Assembly: GCF_041435215.1 (NCBI RefSeq)
Contig: NZ_CP108394.1
Span: forward strand, 1,240,001-1,304,000
Source: Streptomyces sp. NBC_01314
GTDB lineage: Bacteria > Actinomycetota > Actinomycetes > Streptomycetales > Streptomycetaceae
Direction: 5' to 3'
Length of the DNA stretch: 64,000 nt
The number at the start of each line of letters is the position of its first letter. The first letter of the stretch is position 1. The notes under the pieces were generated by a model, which was not told the DNA's origin, ran no database searches, and saw only the letters and a program-made list of their open reading frames with translations. A program made the translations under genes and the position numbers. This document shows, one piece after another, positions 1 through 11,335 of this stretch.

Positions 1-2
1 GC

Positions 3-794
3 ACGAGTTGGCGTCCGGACAAGGGCACCCCCAGGCACCAGCGCGCCACCCGGGCCGGTGCCCTGGCCCGCTCCGTGCACCGCCGCCAGGACGACCTGGA
101 ACGCCACAAGGTCACCGCGCCCGTACCACCGCGGCGTTTCCACATGCCCGAACTCCCCGCCCGTCCCGGCGTCCTGCTGCTGCGCGCACACGAGGTGAGC
201 GTCCACGGCCGGTTGCACCGGTCGACCACCCTGGCGGTGGCGTCCGGCGACCGGCTGGCCGTCACCGGACCGAACGGAGCCGGCAAGTCCACGCTGCTGT
301 CCGTTCTGGCCGGGCAGATCGCGCCCACCATGGGCCGGGTACACCGGGCGCGCACCGTACGTCTGCATCTCCTGGGCCAGGAGTCGCCGCCCGCGACGCG
401 GCGACGAGCCCGCGACCTCTACGAGGCGCACACCGCGCGGCTGGTGACCGCCGGGGTCCTCGCACAGGGCGAGGTCGTGGGGCTCGGGGCGCTGGGTCTG
501 CTCGGCTCACGCGACGCGGGGAAGCCGGTGGCCGAACTGTCGACGGGTCAGCAGCGCCGTCTCGACCTCGCCCTGGCACTCGCCGCCCGGCCGCACGTCC
601 TGCTGCTGGACGAGCCGACCAACCACCTGTCCATCGCCCTCGTCGACGAACTCACCGAAGCCCTGCACGCCACGGACGCGGCCGTCGTCGTCGCCACACA
701 CGACCGCCAGCTGCGACGCGACATCCACGACTGGCCACGCCTGACGCTGTCCCGACCGGAGGCGACGCACCGGGCAGGGCCGAGGGCCCGCTGA
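3..794 (+). CDS. ABC-F family ATPase, C-terminal part (cut by window edge)
   Basis: Carboxy-terminal half of an ABC-F ATPase; the frame is open to the first bases, so the true start lies outside. ABC-F proteins have two ABC domains and no membrane domain, and work on the ribosome as translation or antibiotic-protection factors (family knowledge). Seen here: the end of the basic interdomain linker, then the second ABC domain with Walker A GPNGAGKST, signature LSTGQQRR, Walker B VLLLDEPTNHLS and the THD switch histidine. The NHLS after Walker B is typical of the family. The subgroup (housekeeping or resistance) cannot be judged from half a protein. The gene ends 21 nt from the convergent carbonic anhydrase gene. 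Confidence 0.88.
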   Translation, partial: TSWRPDKGTPRHQRATRAGALARSVHRRQDDLERHKVTAPVPPRRFHMPELPARPGVLLLRAHEVSVHGRLHRSTTLAVASGDRLAVTGPNGAGKSTLLSVLAGQIAPTMGRVHRARTVRLHLLGQESPPATRRRARDLYEAHTARLVTAGVLAQGEVVGLGALGLLGSRDAGKPVAELSTGQQRRLDLALALAARPHVLLLDEPTNHLSIALVDELTEALHATDAAVVVATHDRQLRRDIHDWPRLTLSRPEATHRAGPRAR

Positions 795-815
795 GCGTCC
801 GTGCCGCTGCCGCCG

Positions 816-1592
816 CTACCACCACCGGTGGCGGTCGACAGCGATCCGTCGGTCGCCGAGCGGCTGCACCGCGCGGGCGTTGCCCCTGGGGAAGAGCCTC
901 CGATAGTGCGCCAGAGCGGTGACCGAGACCTGGACGGGGTGGGTCAGCAGGTTCCAGCGCACTCCTGGGGTGTAAGGGCAGACGGTGGTGGAGCCGAGGT
1001 AGCGGTAGGACTCGGTGCAGGGCGGCAGCAGTGCGTCGAGTTCGACATCGGGGACCGCCCAGGGCCGTTCGTCGCGGCGGGCCGAGGTCAGCAGGCGGTC
1101 CAGGGAGTCGTTGGCCTGTCCCGGGTGGACGAAGACGCCGACGACCGTGTAGCCGCTGTCCCCCGCTTCGGCCGGGCCGACGTCATCGGTCACGCGCCGG
1201 TACTTCATGTGTTGTTCCATCGGGAACGCCACGCCGCCGACGGTGTGCTCGGAGGGCATGTGCCAGTGCACGTCGACCAGCTCGTAGCGGTCCGAGCCCA
1301 CCCGCAACAGGCACTCTTCACCGGGCGGCGGCTCGGCCTTGACGGCACCCTCGTCGTCCCGGACGCATCCGGCCCGGCCGCTCCGACGAGGGCCGCTCTC
1401 GGGCCTGCGCCTGCCCGGACCGTCGAAGTGCAGGCGCAGGTCAAGTCCCGTCGGGTGGTGGAACCGTAGGGGCGGCAGGGCGCAGGGGTAGGTGTCCTGG
1501 GCGCGGATGTCGACCGGGCTCTGTGTCAGGAGCGGGCTGCGGAAAGCGGACGGCGCGGGTGTGGTTGTGGTTGCGGGTGTGGTTCGGGGCAT
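816..1592 (-). CDS. Alpha-class carbonic anhydrase
   Basis: Zinc enzyme interconverting CO2 and bicarbonate. The 258-residue protein shows the alpha-class landmarks: QSPVDI near residue 24, the zinc ligands in HWH (His109, His111) followed by MPSEHTVGG, the third His in MEQHMKY (about His128), and a C-terminal YRYLGSTTVCPYTPGVRW block before NARAVQPL. The start is supported by AAGGTGAT a few bases upstream. Most bacterial alpha enzymes are secreted, but this start gives no convincing signal peptide, only a Thr/Pro-rich tail, so location is uncertain. It is convergent with the ABC-F gene, and I see no operon partner. Confidence 0.88.
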   Translation of the reverse strand: MPRTTPATTTTPAPSAFRSPLLTQSPVDIRAQDTYPCALPPLRFHHPTGLDLRLHFDGPGRRRPESGPRRSGRAGCVRDDEGAVKAEPPPGEECLLRVGSDRYELVDVHWHMPSEHTVGGVAFPMEQHMKYRRVTDDVGPAEAGDSGYTVVGVFVHPGQANDSLDRLLTSARRDERPWAVPDVELDALLPPCTESYRYLGSTTVCPYTPGVRWNLLTHPVQVSVTALAHYRRLFPRGNARAVQPLGDRRIAVDRHRWW

Positions 1593-1873
1593 GAGCGATC
1601 ACCTTGGGCCGAGTCGGGAGCTCTGGGATGGATTCACCGCATATCTCCCCATACCGTCACGACGGAACTCGCAAGCTCACCTGGACTGCTGAACAGGGGG
1701 CACGACCTTGACGCCCATTCCGGCTCTCCGCCTCACGGACAGCGCACTGACGAGCCGTCCCTCGCGCTCTCCCACAGCCACGCCGACCTGCTGATCCGCT
1801 GAACTGCTTAACTGCCCCTGAAATAGGCTAGGTTGCCCGGACCTGACCCCAAGACCCCGAGGGAGCGGCAGTC
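1593..1873. other. Divergent intergenic region
   Basis: This 281-bp gap separates the divergent carbonic anhydrase and C45 hydrolase genes and must hold both promoters. A TAGGCT element lies near 1827, about 40 nt before the hydrolase start, and could be its -10. I see no clear -35, no gene and no strong palindrome. Confidence 0.4.
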
Positions 1874-2818
1874 ATGAACCGCCAGCAGATGACCTTTCGC
1901 GCGGTTGACGTCGGTGACGGCGGTGACGGGCGGTGGGCCTCGCACACCCAGGGGCTGTGGTCGGCCGCCGAGGGCTGGACGAGCGAGGAGGGCCGGACTC
2001 CCGAAGGGGCCAAGCGTGCCCGGAAGCTGTTCGAGGAGCACATGCCGGAGCTGGTCCCGGTGCTCGACCGGCTCACCCGTCAGCTGGACCGGCCCGGCGG
2101 GGAAACCTTCCTCACCCACGCCGCCCTACGCCCGTTCTTCTCGGGCTGCACCCAGATCGGCGGCAAGGGCGCCTTGCTGCGCAACTACGACTTCAGCCCC
2201 GCCGAGTGCGAGGGCACGATCGTCTCCTCCCACTTCCTCCGGCCGGTGATCGGCATGCAAGAGGCGGGCTGGGGCCTGCTGGACGGGATGAACGACGCCG
2301 GGCTCGCGGTCTCGCTCACCTTCGGCGGGCGATTCGTCCACGGTCCCGGCTTCGCCATCCTCATCGTGCTGCGCTATCTGCTGGAGACCTGTGACACCGT
2401 CGAGGAAGCGGTCGGCAGACTGCGGACCATACCCATCGGGATCCCGCAGAACGTCACCCTCGTCGACCCCGACCGTGCGGTGACGGTGTTCGTGGGACCG
2501 GACATCCCACTGACCGAGGCACCGGACGCCTGCGCAGCCAACCACCAGCACCTGCCCGTGCCCGATGAACAGGAGCACTTCTCCCGGACACAGGAACGGC
2601 TGGAGACCGTTCGGGCCACGGGGACGGACGTGGCAGCCATGTTGAAGCCGCCGCTGTATCAGTACGCGTACGACGAGGGGCTGGGAACGATCCACACCGC
2701 CCACTACCGGCCCTCGGAGGGCCGCGTGACCTACCACTGGCCCGGCGAGTCCTGGGAGCAGTCCTTCGCCGGCTTCGCCCCGGGATCCCGCACCGTGCTC
2801 CTCGGCCGGACGGACTGA
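1874..2818 (+). CDS. C45-type Ntn acyltransferase/hydrolase
   Basis: Member of the C45/choloylglycine-like Ntn-hydrolase superfamily, which includes acyl-CoA:6-aminopenicillanate acyltransferase; substrates of the bacterial members are mostly unknown. The 314-residue protein has the expected nucleophile block SGCTQIGGKG (Cys92), followed by the conserved RNYDF, and a mid-protein GLLDGMNDAGLAVSLTFGG segment typical of the fold. In autoprocessed members the Cys becomes the N-terminus after cleavage; here about 91 residues would be removed. There is no signal peptide. Start ATG has GGGAGCGG upstream. It could hydrolyse an amide such as an N-acyl compound, but the neighbours do not say which. Confidence 0.78.
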   Translation: MNRQQMTFRAVDVGDGGDGRWASHTQGLWSAAEGWTSEEGRTPEGAKRARKLFEEHMPELVPVLDRLTRQLDRPGGETFLTHAALRPFFSGCTQIGGKGALLRNYDFSPAECEGTIVSSHFLRPVIGMQEAGWGLLDGMNDAGLAVSLTFGGRFVHGPGFAILIVLRYLLETCDTVEEAVGRLRTIPIGIPQNVTLVDPDRAVTVFVGPDIPLTEAPDACAANHQHLPVPDEQEHFSRTQERLETVRATGTDVAAMLKPPLYQYAYDEGLGTIHTAHYRPSEGRVTYHWPGESWEQSFAGFAPGSRTVLLGRTD

Positions 2819-2858
2819 GCACCGCGCGACGGCGGCGTCATGGGGGACGATGGTCGGC

Positions 2859-3209
2859 ATGACGACTTGAAGAGCACGGAACGAGCGGCTGATCTGGCGA
2901 AAGGTCGGGACCTGGGACACGGTCGCCGACGGGGACCGGCGCGTCTGTGCCGACTGCCGGACGCCTGTCCGCTCGTACAAGTACCGCTGTCACCCGCCCG
3001 AGTCCGCCGCGTTCGAGCGGTGCGTCGGGCTCGCCTGGTGTACCGGCTGCCGGATCTACTGCGGCTCGATGGTCCATGTGCCCCGCACACAGGTCATCGT
3101 CGACCCGCTGGCCTCGTTGCCCGACGACGAGCGGGAACGCCTCGTACGGAGCGAGGTCAGGCTGATCAAGTTCCTGGAGCGGCAGGCCCGGGAGGCGAAG
3201 GGCTCCTGA
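2859..3209 (+). pseudogene. Small Cys-rich (zinc-ribbon-like) protein with early stop or non-standard start
   Basis: A gene-like frame runs to the stop at 3207-3209 and encodes a Cys-rich protein: CADC, then CHPP, then CVGLAWCTGCRIYC, a spacing that suggests a zinc-binding fold, followed by a charged helix. An ATG at 2859 is in frame but is followed by TGA at codon 4 (2868-2870). After that stop there is no ATG or GTG before the conserved-looking WRKVGTWDTV segment; only a CTG at 2889 with GGAACGAG before it could start. So it is either a gene with a CTG start or one recently inactivated by an N-terminal change. Function not recognised. Confidence 0.5.
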
Positions 3210-3334
3210 GACGGGGGCTCCTCGGCCTGCGCGCATGCTGTGACCTGTGACTCCTCGCCCCGGGCCGGTGGAAAACCCGGTGTGCTCGGGGGCTCCCCCA
3301 CGTGACAATCAGGGACCAGCAAGGGGAGGAACAC

Positions 3335-4543
3335 ATGAGCCAGGCCCACCTGACTCTTCATGAGCTGCTGCCGCCGGAGGAGCTTGCGGCGGCGCTCGAA
3401 GCGGGGCACGTCACGCGCAAGCCGCACCCGGAACTGCCGTTGTCCATCTACACGTACACGAGGACATGCCAGTACGAGCGGGTGTGGAACCGGGTGACCA
3501 CGCGCTGCCGCGGTCTCGTGGCCGACGACGGCACCGGTGAGATCGTCGCGCTTCCGCTGCCGAAGTTCTTCAACGTCGGTGAGCACGAGGCCGGTCAGCC
3601 GTATGCCCCGAGCCTCCCGGACGAGCCGTTCGAGGTGTACGACAAGGTCGACGGCAGTCTGGCGGTGGTGTTCCACTACGCCGGCCGGTGGCGGGTCGCG
3701 TCCAAGGGTTCGTTCGTCAGCGTCCAGGCCACCTGGGCGCAGCGGCTGCTCGACGGGAAGGACACCTCCGGTCTCGTTCCCGGGGTGACCTACCTCGCCG
3801 AGATCCTGTACCCCGAGAACCGGATCGTCGTCGACTACGGCGACCGGCGTGACGTGGTGCTGCTGGCCGCGTTCGCGAAGGACGGCACCGAGGTCGCCCT
3901 CGCGGAGGCCGCGACCGGCTGGCTCGGCATCGGCTCGGTCGTCACCGTCCGGCCCGCCCTGCCGCTCGCCGAGCTGCTGGCCATGACGGAGGGCAACCGG
4001 CTGCCCGGCGGCCTGGCGGCCACGGGCACCGACGCGGAGGGCTTCGTGCTGCGCTTCGCGTCGGGCGTACGGGCCAAGGCCAAGTTCGCCGAGTACGTGC
4101 GGCTTCACAAGGTGCTCACCGGGGTGACCGAGCGGGACATCTGGCGAGGTCACGGCATCCAGCGGTTCGCGGGCCTGCCGGCCAAGCAGGTGGCGCAGGC
4201 GCTGGGCTGCTCGGCCGAGGACATCGTCGCGTCCGGCGGCCGGCCCCTGGACGCGCTGCTGGAGCAGGTGCCCGACGAGTTCGACGCCTGGGTGCGCGGT
4301 GTCGTCGCGGGCATCGAGAAGCAGGTGGAGGGCCGCGAGCGGGCGATCGACGAGGCGTTCGGGTCCCTCACGCACCTCGCCGACGACCGGGGGGCCTTCG
4401 CCCGCGCGGTGCGGGAACTGCCCGACGCGGCCGTACGTCCCGCCATGTTCCTGCGCCTGGACGAGCGACCCACCGAACTCGTGACGTACCGTGCCACCCG
4501 GCCGGAGGCGTCCGACCCCTTCAAGAACGACGAGGAGAACTGA
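3335..4543 (+). CDS. T4 Rnl1-like ATP-dependent RNA ligase
   Basis: RNA ligase of the T4 RnlA type, which joins 3'-OH and 5'-phosphate RNA ends using ATP, through a lysyl-AMP intermediate. The nucleotidyltransferase motifs are visible: motif I VYDKVDGSL with the nucleophile Lys104, upstream RCRGLV and LPKFFNVGE blocks, motif III TYLAEIL, motif IV DAEGFVLRF and motif V RAKAKF. A C-terminal helical domain (about 270-402) follows, as in Rnl1. I chose ATG 3335 because AAGGGGAGG lies 5-6 nt upstream; an in-frame GTG at 3302 precedes the ribosome site. The next gene begins 2 nt after the stop and encodes a matching RNA end-healing enzyme, so the pair forms an RNA repair operon. Confidence 0.9.
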   Translation: MSQAHLTLHELLPPEELAAALEAGHVTRKPHPELPLSIYTYTRTCQYERVWNRVTTRCRGLVADDGTGEIVALPLPKFFNVGEHEAGQPYAPSLPDEPFEVYDKVDGSLAVVFHYAGRWRVASKGSFVSVQATWAQRLLDGKDTSGLVPGVTYLAEILYPENRIVVDYGDRRDVVLLAAFAKDGTEVALAEAATGWLGIGSVVTVRPALPLAELLAMTEGNRLPGGLAATGTDAEGFVLRFASGVRAKAKFAEYVRLHKVLTGVTERDIWRGHGIQRFAGLPAKQVAQALGCSAEDIVASGGRPLDALLEQVPDEFDAWVRGVVAGIEKQVEGRERAIDEAFGSLTHLADDRGAFARAVRELPDAAVRPAMFLRLDERPTELVTYRATRPEASDPFKNDEEN

Positions 4544-4545
4544 CC

Positions 4546-5466
4546 GTGCCCGTGGTACACGTCATGACGGGGCTCCCCGCCTCGGGGAAGACGACGGCCG
4601 CGCGGAAGCTGCAGGCGGAGTCCGAGGGGCGGCTGCGCCGCGTCAACCTCGACGATCTGCGGGCGATGCTCGACGTCCCGCTGCCCGAGGGGTCCGAGCG
4701 TCGGTCGTACGCGCACGAGCAGACCGTGCTGGCGATCCAGGACGCGGCGGTACGGGCGGCCGTCGACGGCGGTTTCGACGTCGTCGTGGACAACACGCAC
4801 ATGACACCGCACATCCCGAAGCGGCTGAAGGCCGCGGTGGCGGGGCTGGCCACCTTCGTCGTGCACGACTTCACCGACGTGCCGGTGGAGGAGTGCCTGC
4901 GGCGCGACGCCGAGCGGGAGCGGCCGGTCGGCGAGGAGATCATCCGGATCCTCGCCGACAAGCACGCGAAGTCCCGCAGGGGCGGCTGGCGGCTCACCGC
5001 GGAGTGGCTGAACGACCAGCCCCCCGTCGAGCCGTACACCGCCGATCCGACGCTTCCCTCGGCGGTCATGTGTGACATCGACGGCACCCTCGCCCTCAGG
5101 GGTGACCGGGGCGCCTACGACTTCACGCGCTGTGAGGAGGACCCGCTCAACGTGTCGGTGCGCGGGGCGCTGCGCGCCTTCCGCGGTGCCGACGGCGATG
5201 TCGTCGTCCTGCTCTCCGGACGCGGCGAGGAGCACCGCGACCGGACGGAGGCCTGGCTGCGCGCGCACGAGGTCCCGTACGACGAGCTGTGGATGCGCGC
5301 CGCCGGTGACCAGCGCCGCGACGACGTGGTCAAGGCCGAGCTCTTCGACCGGCATGTACGCCACCGCTTCGCCGTCCGGGTCTCTCTCGACGACCGCGAC
5401 CGGGTGGTCGCCGTGTGGCGCCGCATGGGCCTGCCGACGTGGCAGGTCAACTACGGCAGCTTCTAG
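4546..5466 (+). CDS. T4-like polynucleotide kinase/phosphatase
   Basis: Bifunctional RNA end-healing enzyme with T4 Pnkp domain order and length (306 residues; T4 enzyme 301). The N-terminal kinase has the P-loop GLPASGKTT (9-17), a catalytic Asp in NLDDLR (36-37) and an Arg-rich lid RRDAERERPVGE. The C-terminal phosphatase of the DxD acylphosphatase superfamily has CDIDGTLAL (Asp177, Asp179), LLSGR and a late DD pair. The kinase would phosphorylate 5'-OH ends and the phosphatase remove 2',3'-cyclic phosphate or 3'-phosphate, making ends for the upstream ligase. The GTG start lies 2 nt after the ligase stop, with GAGGAG in the end of the ligase gene. Confidence 0.9.
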   Translation: MPVVHVMTGLPASGKTTAARKLQAESEGRLRRVNLDDLRAMLDVPLPEGSERRSYAHEQTVLAIQDAAVRAAVDGGFDVVVDNTHMTPHIPKRLKAAVAGLATFVVHDFTDVPVEECLRRDAERERPVGEEIIRILADKHAKSRRGGWRLTAEWLNDQPPVEPYTADPTLPSAVMCDIDGTLALRGDRGAYDFTRCEEDPLNVSVRGALRAFRGADGDVVVLLSGRGEEHRDRTEAWLRAHEVPYDELWMRAAGDQRRDDVVKAELFDRHVRHRFAVRVSLDDRDRVVAVWRRMGLPTWQVNYGSF

Positions 5467-5607
5467 CCGGCGGCGGCCTGCCGGTGCGCCCGGACGATCA
5501 GGCGTCTGCATGTCATGAGGCGGCCACAGTCCCGCGCCCGGTGCGGGGGCGACCGGACCGGCGGGCAGACGGGCGCCCGCTGGTAAAATGGGGGCACGCT
5601 TCGACAC

Positions 5608-5643
5608 CGCCGGGGCCCGTACCTTGGGGTACGGGCCCCGGCG
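5608..5643 (+). promoter_or_regulatory. Perfect 16-bp hairpin in helicase leader
   Basis: Arms CGCCGGGGCCCGTACC and its exact reverse complement are separated by the loop TTGG. The hairpin ends 31 nt before the helicase start and lacks a U-run, so it looks more like a leader structure than a simple terminator. A TAAAAT element at 5584-5589 upstream could be the helicase -10, which would place the hairpin inside the 5' untranslated region. Confidence 0.6.
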
Positions 5644-5674
5644 TGTTCCGGGCGTCGGATCAGAAAGGTTCCCC

Positions 5675-7090
5675 ATGAACGCGAAGCCGTCGGCCTCTGG
5701 GCTCCCCCGTGTCGGCAAGCCCCGGCAGGCGACAGCGCCGCAGGGCGAACTCTCGATGCCGCGGACGGTGGCCCCGGGCCTGCCGCCGGCCGAGTCCTTC
5801 GACGCGCTGGGGCTGCCGCCTGAGCTGACGAAGACGATGACCGGCCTCGGGGTGACGGAGCCCTTCCCGATCCAGGCGGCGACGCTGCCCAACGCGCTGG
5901 CCGGCCGCGATGTCCTCGGCCGCGCACGCACCGGCTCCGGCAAGACGCTGGCTTTCGGTCTTGCGCTGCTCGTCCGGACGGCAGGCGTGCGAGCGGAGTC
6001 GAAGCGGCCGCTCGCGCTGGTCCTGGTACCGACCCGGGAACTCGCCCAGCAGGTGAGCGACGCGCTGGATCCGTACGCGAAGGTGCTGAACGTACGACTG
6101 GCGACGGTGGTCGGCGGGTTGTCGATCAACCGGCAGTCGGCGCTGCTGAAGACCGGAGCGGAGGTGGTCATCGCGACGCCGGGGCGGCTGGCCGACCTGG
6201 TCTCGCGCCGCGACTGCCTCCTGAACCACGTGCGGACCACGGTGCTGGACGAGGCGGACCAGATGTGCGACCTGGGATTCCTGCCGCAGGTGTCGGACAT
6301 CATGGACCAGCTCCCCTCCGGCGGGCAGCGGCTGCTGTTCTCGGCCACCCTCGACCGCAACGTCGACCAGCTGGTGCGTGACCACCTGAACGACCCGGTG
6401 CTCGCATCGGTCGACCGGCTCGCGAGCTCGGTCACCACGATGGAACACCACGTGCTGAACATCCACGCCGCCGACAAGTACGCGACCGCGACGGAGATCG
6501 CCGCGCGGGACGGCCGGGTGCTGATGTTCCTGGACACCAAGGCCGGCGTGGACCAGTTCACCCGCCACCTGCGGGCCAGCGGCGTACGGGCGTCCGCCCT
6601 GCACAGCGGGAAGTCGCAGCCGCAGCGCATGCACACGCTCGGCCAGTTCAAGAGCGGTGAGATCACCGTGCTGGTGGCCACCAACGTCGCGGCGCGGGGC
6701 ATTCACATCGACGCGCTCGACCTCGTCGTCAACGTCGACCCGCCGACCGACGCCAAGGACTACCTGCACCGTGGTGGGCGCACGGCTCGCGCCGGGGAGT
6801 CCGGGAGCGTGGTCACCCTGGTCACCCCCAACCAGCGGCGCGATGTGAACCGGATGATGTCCGACGCCGGGATCCGGCCGACGGTCACCCAGGTGCGCTC
6901 CGGAGAGGAGAAGCTGACCGCCATCACCGGGGCGAAGCGCCCTCCGGTCGGCGCGAAGACGACCGGCGGCAACGCCTCCTTCCGCGGCCTCGGCACCCGC
7001 CCGGGCCCCGCGAAGGAGTCCCGCAAGACCGCCGATGCCCGCAAGGCGGCGGAGGCCCGCGCGGCGGCCCGGGTACGCAAGGGCCGCTGA
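5675..7090 (+). CDS. DEAD-box ATP-dependent RNA helicase
   Basis: RNA-unwinding ATPase. All motifs are present: Q-motif region FDALGLPPEL...PFPIQ, motif I ARTGSGKT, Ia PTRELAQQ, motif II DEAD, motif III SAT, motif V ATNVAARGIHID and motif VI HRGGRTARAG. The 471-residue protein ends in a basic, Ala/Lys/Arg-rich tail (RKTADARKAAEARAAARVRKGR-like) expected to bind RNA. ATG 5675 is chosen because of the AGAAAGG site just before it; the frame is open further upstream across the hairpin, which is not expected to be coding. Such helicases in streptomycetes are often cold-induced. It sits 208 bp after the RNA repair cassette and is convergent with the LuxR gene. Confidence 0.9.
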   Translation: MNAKPSASGLPRVGKPRQATAPQGELSMPRTVAPGLPPAESFDALGLPPELTKTMTGLGVTEPFPIQAATLPNALAGRDVLGRARTGSGKTLAFGLALLVRTAGVRAESKRPLALVLVPTRELAQQVSDALDPYAKVLNVRLATVVGGLSINRQSALLKTGAEVVIATPGRLADLVSRRDCLLNHVRTTVLDEADQMCDLGFLPQVSDIMDQLPSGGQRLLFSATLDRNVDQLVRDHLNDPVLASVDRLASSVTTMEHHVLNIHAADKYATATEIAARDGRVLMFLDTKAGVDQFTRHLRASGVRASALHSGKSQPQRMHTLGQFKSGEITVLVATNVAARGIHIDALDLVVNVDPPTDAKDYLHRGGRTARAGESGSVVTLVTPNQRRDVNRMMSDAGIRPTVTQVRSGEEKLTAITGAKRPPVGAKTTGGNASFRGLGTRPGPAKESRKTADARKAAEARAAARVRKGR

Positions 7091-7100
7091 CGCCTTCGGA

Positions 7101-10115
<3,015 letters not shown>

Positions 10116-10121
10116 CGGCCC

Positions 10122-10127
10122 ATTATC
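10122..10127 (-). promoter_or_regulatory. -10 element of LuxR gene, leaderless layout
   Basis: GATAAT on the minus strand is followed by exactly 6 nt and then the GTG start codon, the spacing expected when transcription begins at the start codon. No good -35 is seen. Confidence 0.5.
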
Positions 10128-10143
10128 CGTTGATCCGTGGCGT

Positions 10144-10174
10144 CTCCGTGGTGGATTCCGTGCTCACCACGGAG
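10144..10174. promoter_or_regulatory. 10-bp inverted repeat in the divergent region, candidate operator
   Basis: Arms CTCCGTGGTG and CACCACGGAG are separated by 11 nt, so half-site centres are 21 bp (two helical turns) apart. It lies between the LuxR gene and the divergent oxidoreductase gene and could bind a dimeric regulator, perhaps the LuxR protein itself. Confidence 0.45.
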
Positions 10175-10277
10175 GCGGGCCGTGGCCCGGTGGGGAGAGG
10201 CTGTGAGCACGGCGATCGCACCTGGCGGACACTCCGGGAGGATCGCGGCCCGCCACCACGGAACCGAGGAGCACCGA

Positions 10278-10745
10278 GTGACCATGACCAGTTCGTCCAC
10301 CGGCCCACGTCCCCGTACGGAGCGTCGGCGCGACACCGAACACCGGCTCGCCCATGACGTCGACGTCTGGGTGGCCAGCGCCTCGGTGGACGGTGTGCCG
10401 TATCTGGTGCCGCTGTCCTTCGACTGGGACGGCGGGACGCTGTTGGTGGCCACCCCGGCCGACAGTCCGACCGGCGGGAACCTGGCCGCGACCCGGACCA
10501 CTCGGCTGGGGCTGGGCCCGACCCGGGACGTGGTCATGATCGAGGGCGAGGTCGAGGTCCTCCGGATCGACGCGTTGCCGCGGGAGCGGGGGGACCGGTT
10601 CGCCGCGCGCACCGGCTTCGACCCCCGGGCATCGGCCACGCCGTACCGCTGGTTCCGTATCACCCCGCGCCGCGTCCAGGCCTGGCGCGAGGCGGACGAG
10701 TTGACGGGGCGTGAACTGATGCGCGACGGCCGCTGGCTCGTCTGA
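10278..10745 (+). CDS. Pyridoxamine 5'-phosphate oxidase-family (F420/flavin split-barrel) protein
   Basis: Small split-barrel protein of 155 residues with the usual pattern: [35 protein letters not shown], then a strand [21 protein letters not shown] and a C-terminal [20 protein letters not shown] block. Actinobacterial members bind flavin, F420 or haem and often reduce substrates or handle reactive compounds; the substrate here is unknown. I chose GTG 10278 for its GAGG ribosome site 8 nt upstream, though ATG 10284 two codons later is possible. It is divergent from the LuxR-ATPase gene with an inverted repeat between them, so co-regulation is likely. Confidence 0.75.
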   Translation: MTMTSSSTGPRPRTERRRDTEHRLAHDVDVWVASASVDGVPYLVPLSFDWDGGTLLVATPADSPTGGNLAATRTTRLGLGPTRDVVMIEGEVEVLRIDALPRERGDRFAARTGFDPRASATPYRWFRITPRRVQAWREADELTGRELMRDGRWLV

Positions 10746-10858
10746 ACCACCGCGATGGCGCGTCCCCGAAACGAGTCGGCGCGCCCCCGGGGCGACATCC
10801 AGGAAACGAAATCGACGATCAGATCAGACAGTGCGAGATGCGAGAGAGGAATCCCGTT

Positions 10859-11335
10859 ATGACGAACACACGGAAGTCCACCCGGAGCAGCGGCACGGCC
10901 GAGGCCAAGTTCGACGGGTTCACGGCCGAGGAACGCGAAGCGATGAAGGAGCACGCCCAGGAGCTGAAGACGTCCGCGCGTCGCGGCCCGCGCACGGCCA
11001 AGGCGGACGGGGAGAGCGATGTGCTGGCGAAGATCGCCGGAATGGCGGACGCGGACCGGGTGATCGCCGAACGGCTGCACGAGATCGTCCGGTCCACCGC
11101 CCCGGATCTCTCGCCGAAGCTCTGGTACGGCATGCCCGCGTACGCCAGGGACGGCAAGGTCGTCTGCTTCTTCCAGAGCGCGCAGAAGTTCAAGTCGAGG
11201 TACGCCACGCTCGGCTTCAGCGACCAGGCGCAGCTCGACGAAGGCACCCTGTGGCCCACCACGTACGCCCTCACGGAACTGACCGCCGCCACGGAGGCAC
11301 GGATCGGCGAGCTCATCAGCAGGGCCGCGGCCTGA
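10859..11335 (+). CDS. DUF1801 (YdhG-like) domain protein
   Basis: 158-residue protein of the DUF1801/YdhG fold, which includes frataxin-like iron-binding proteins, though most members are uncharacterised. The first 60 residues are charged and Lys-rich with [20 protein letters not shown], followed by the domain core [36 protein letters not shown] and an acidic C-terminal half. ATG 10859 is preceded by GAGAGGA at a good distance; an earlier in-frame ATG at 10838 lies before this site and is rejected. It stands alone between the oxidoreductase gene and a gene-poor stretch. Confidence 0.72.
   Translation: MTNTRKSTRSSGTAEAKFDGFTAEEREAMKEHAQELKTSARRGPRTAKADGESDVLAKIAGMADADRVIAERLHEIVRSTAPDLSPKLWYGMPAYARDGKVVCFFQSAQKFKSRYATLGFSDQAQLDEGTLWPTTYALTELTAATEARIGELISRAAA

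Noticed and set aside
5588..5674. Longer helicase start upstream of ATG 5675
   Set aside because: The extension would be translated through the hairpin, and the ribosome site points to ATG 5675.
4150..6702. Long minus-strand frame opposite RNA ligase, kinase and helicase
   Set aside because: It crosses three confirmed genes and has no domain or start signal.
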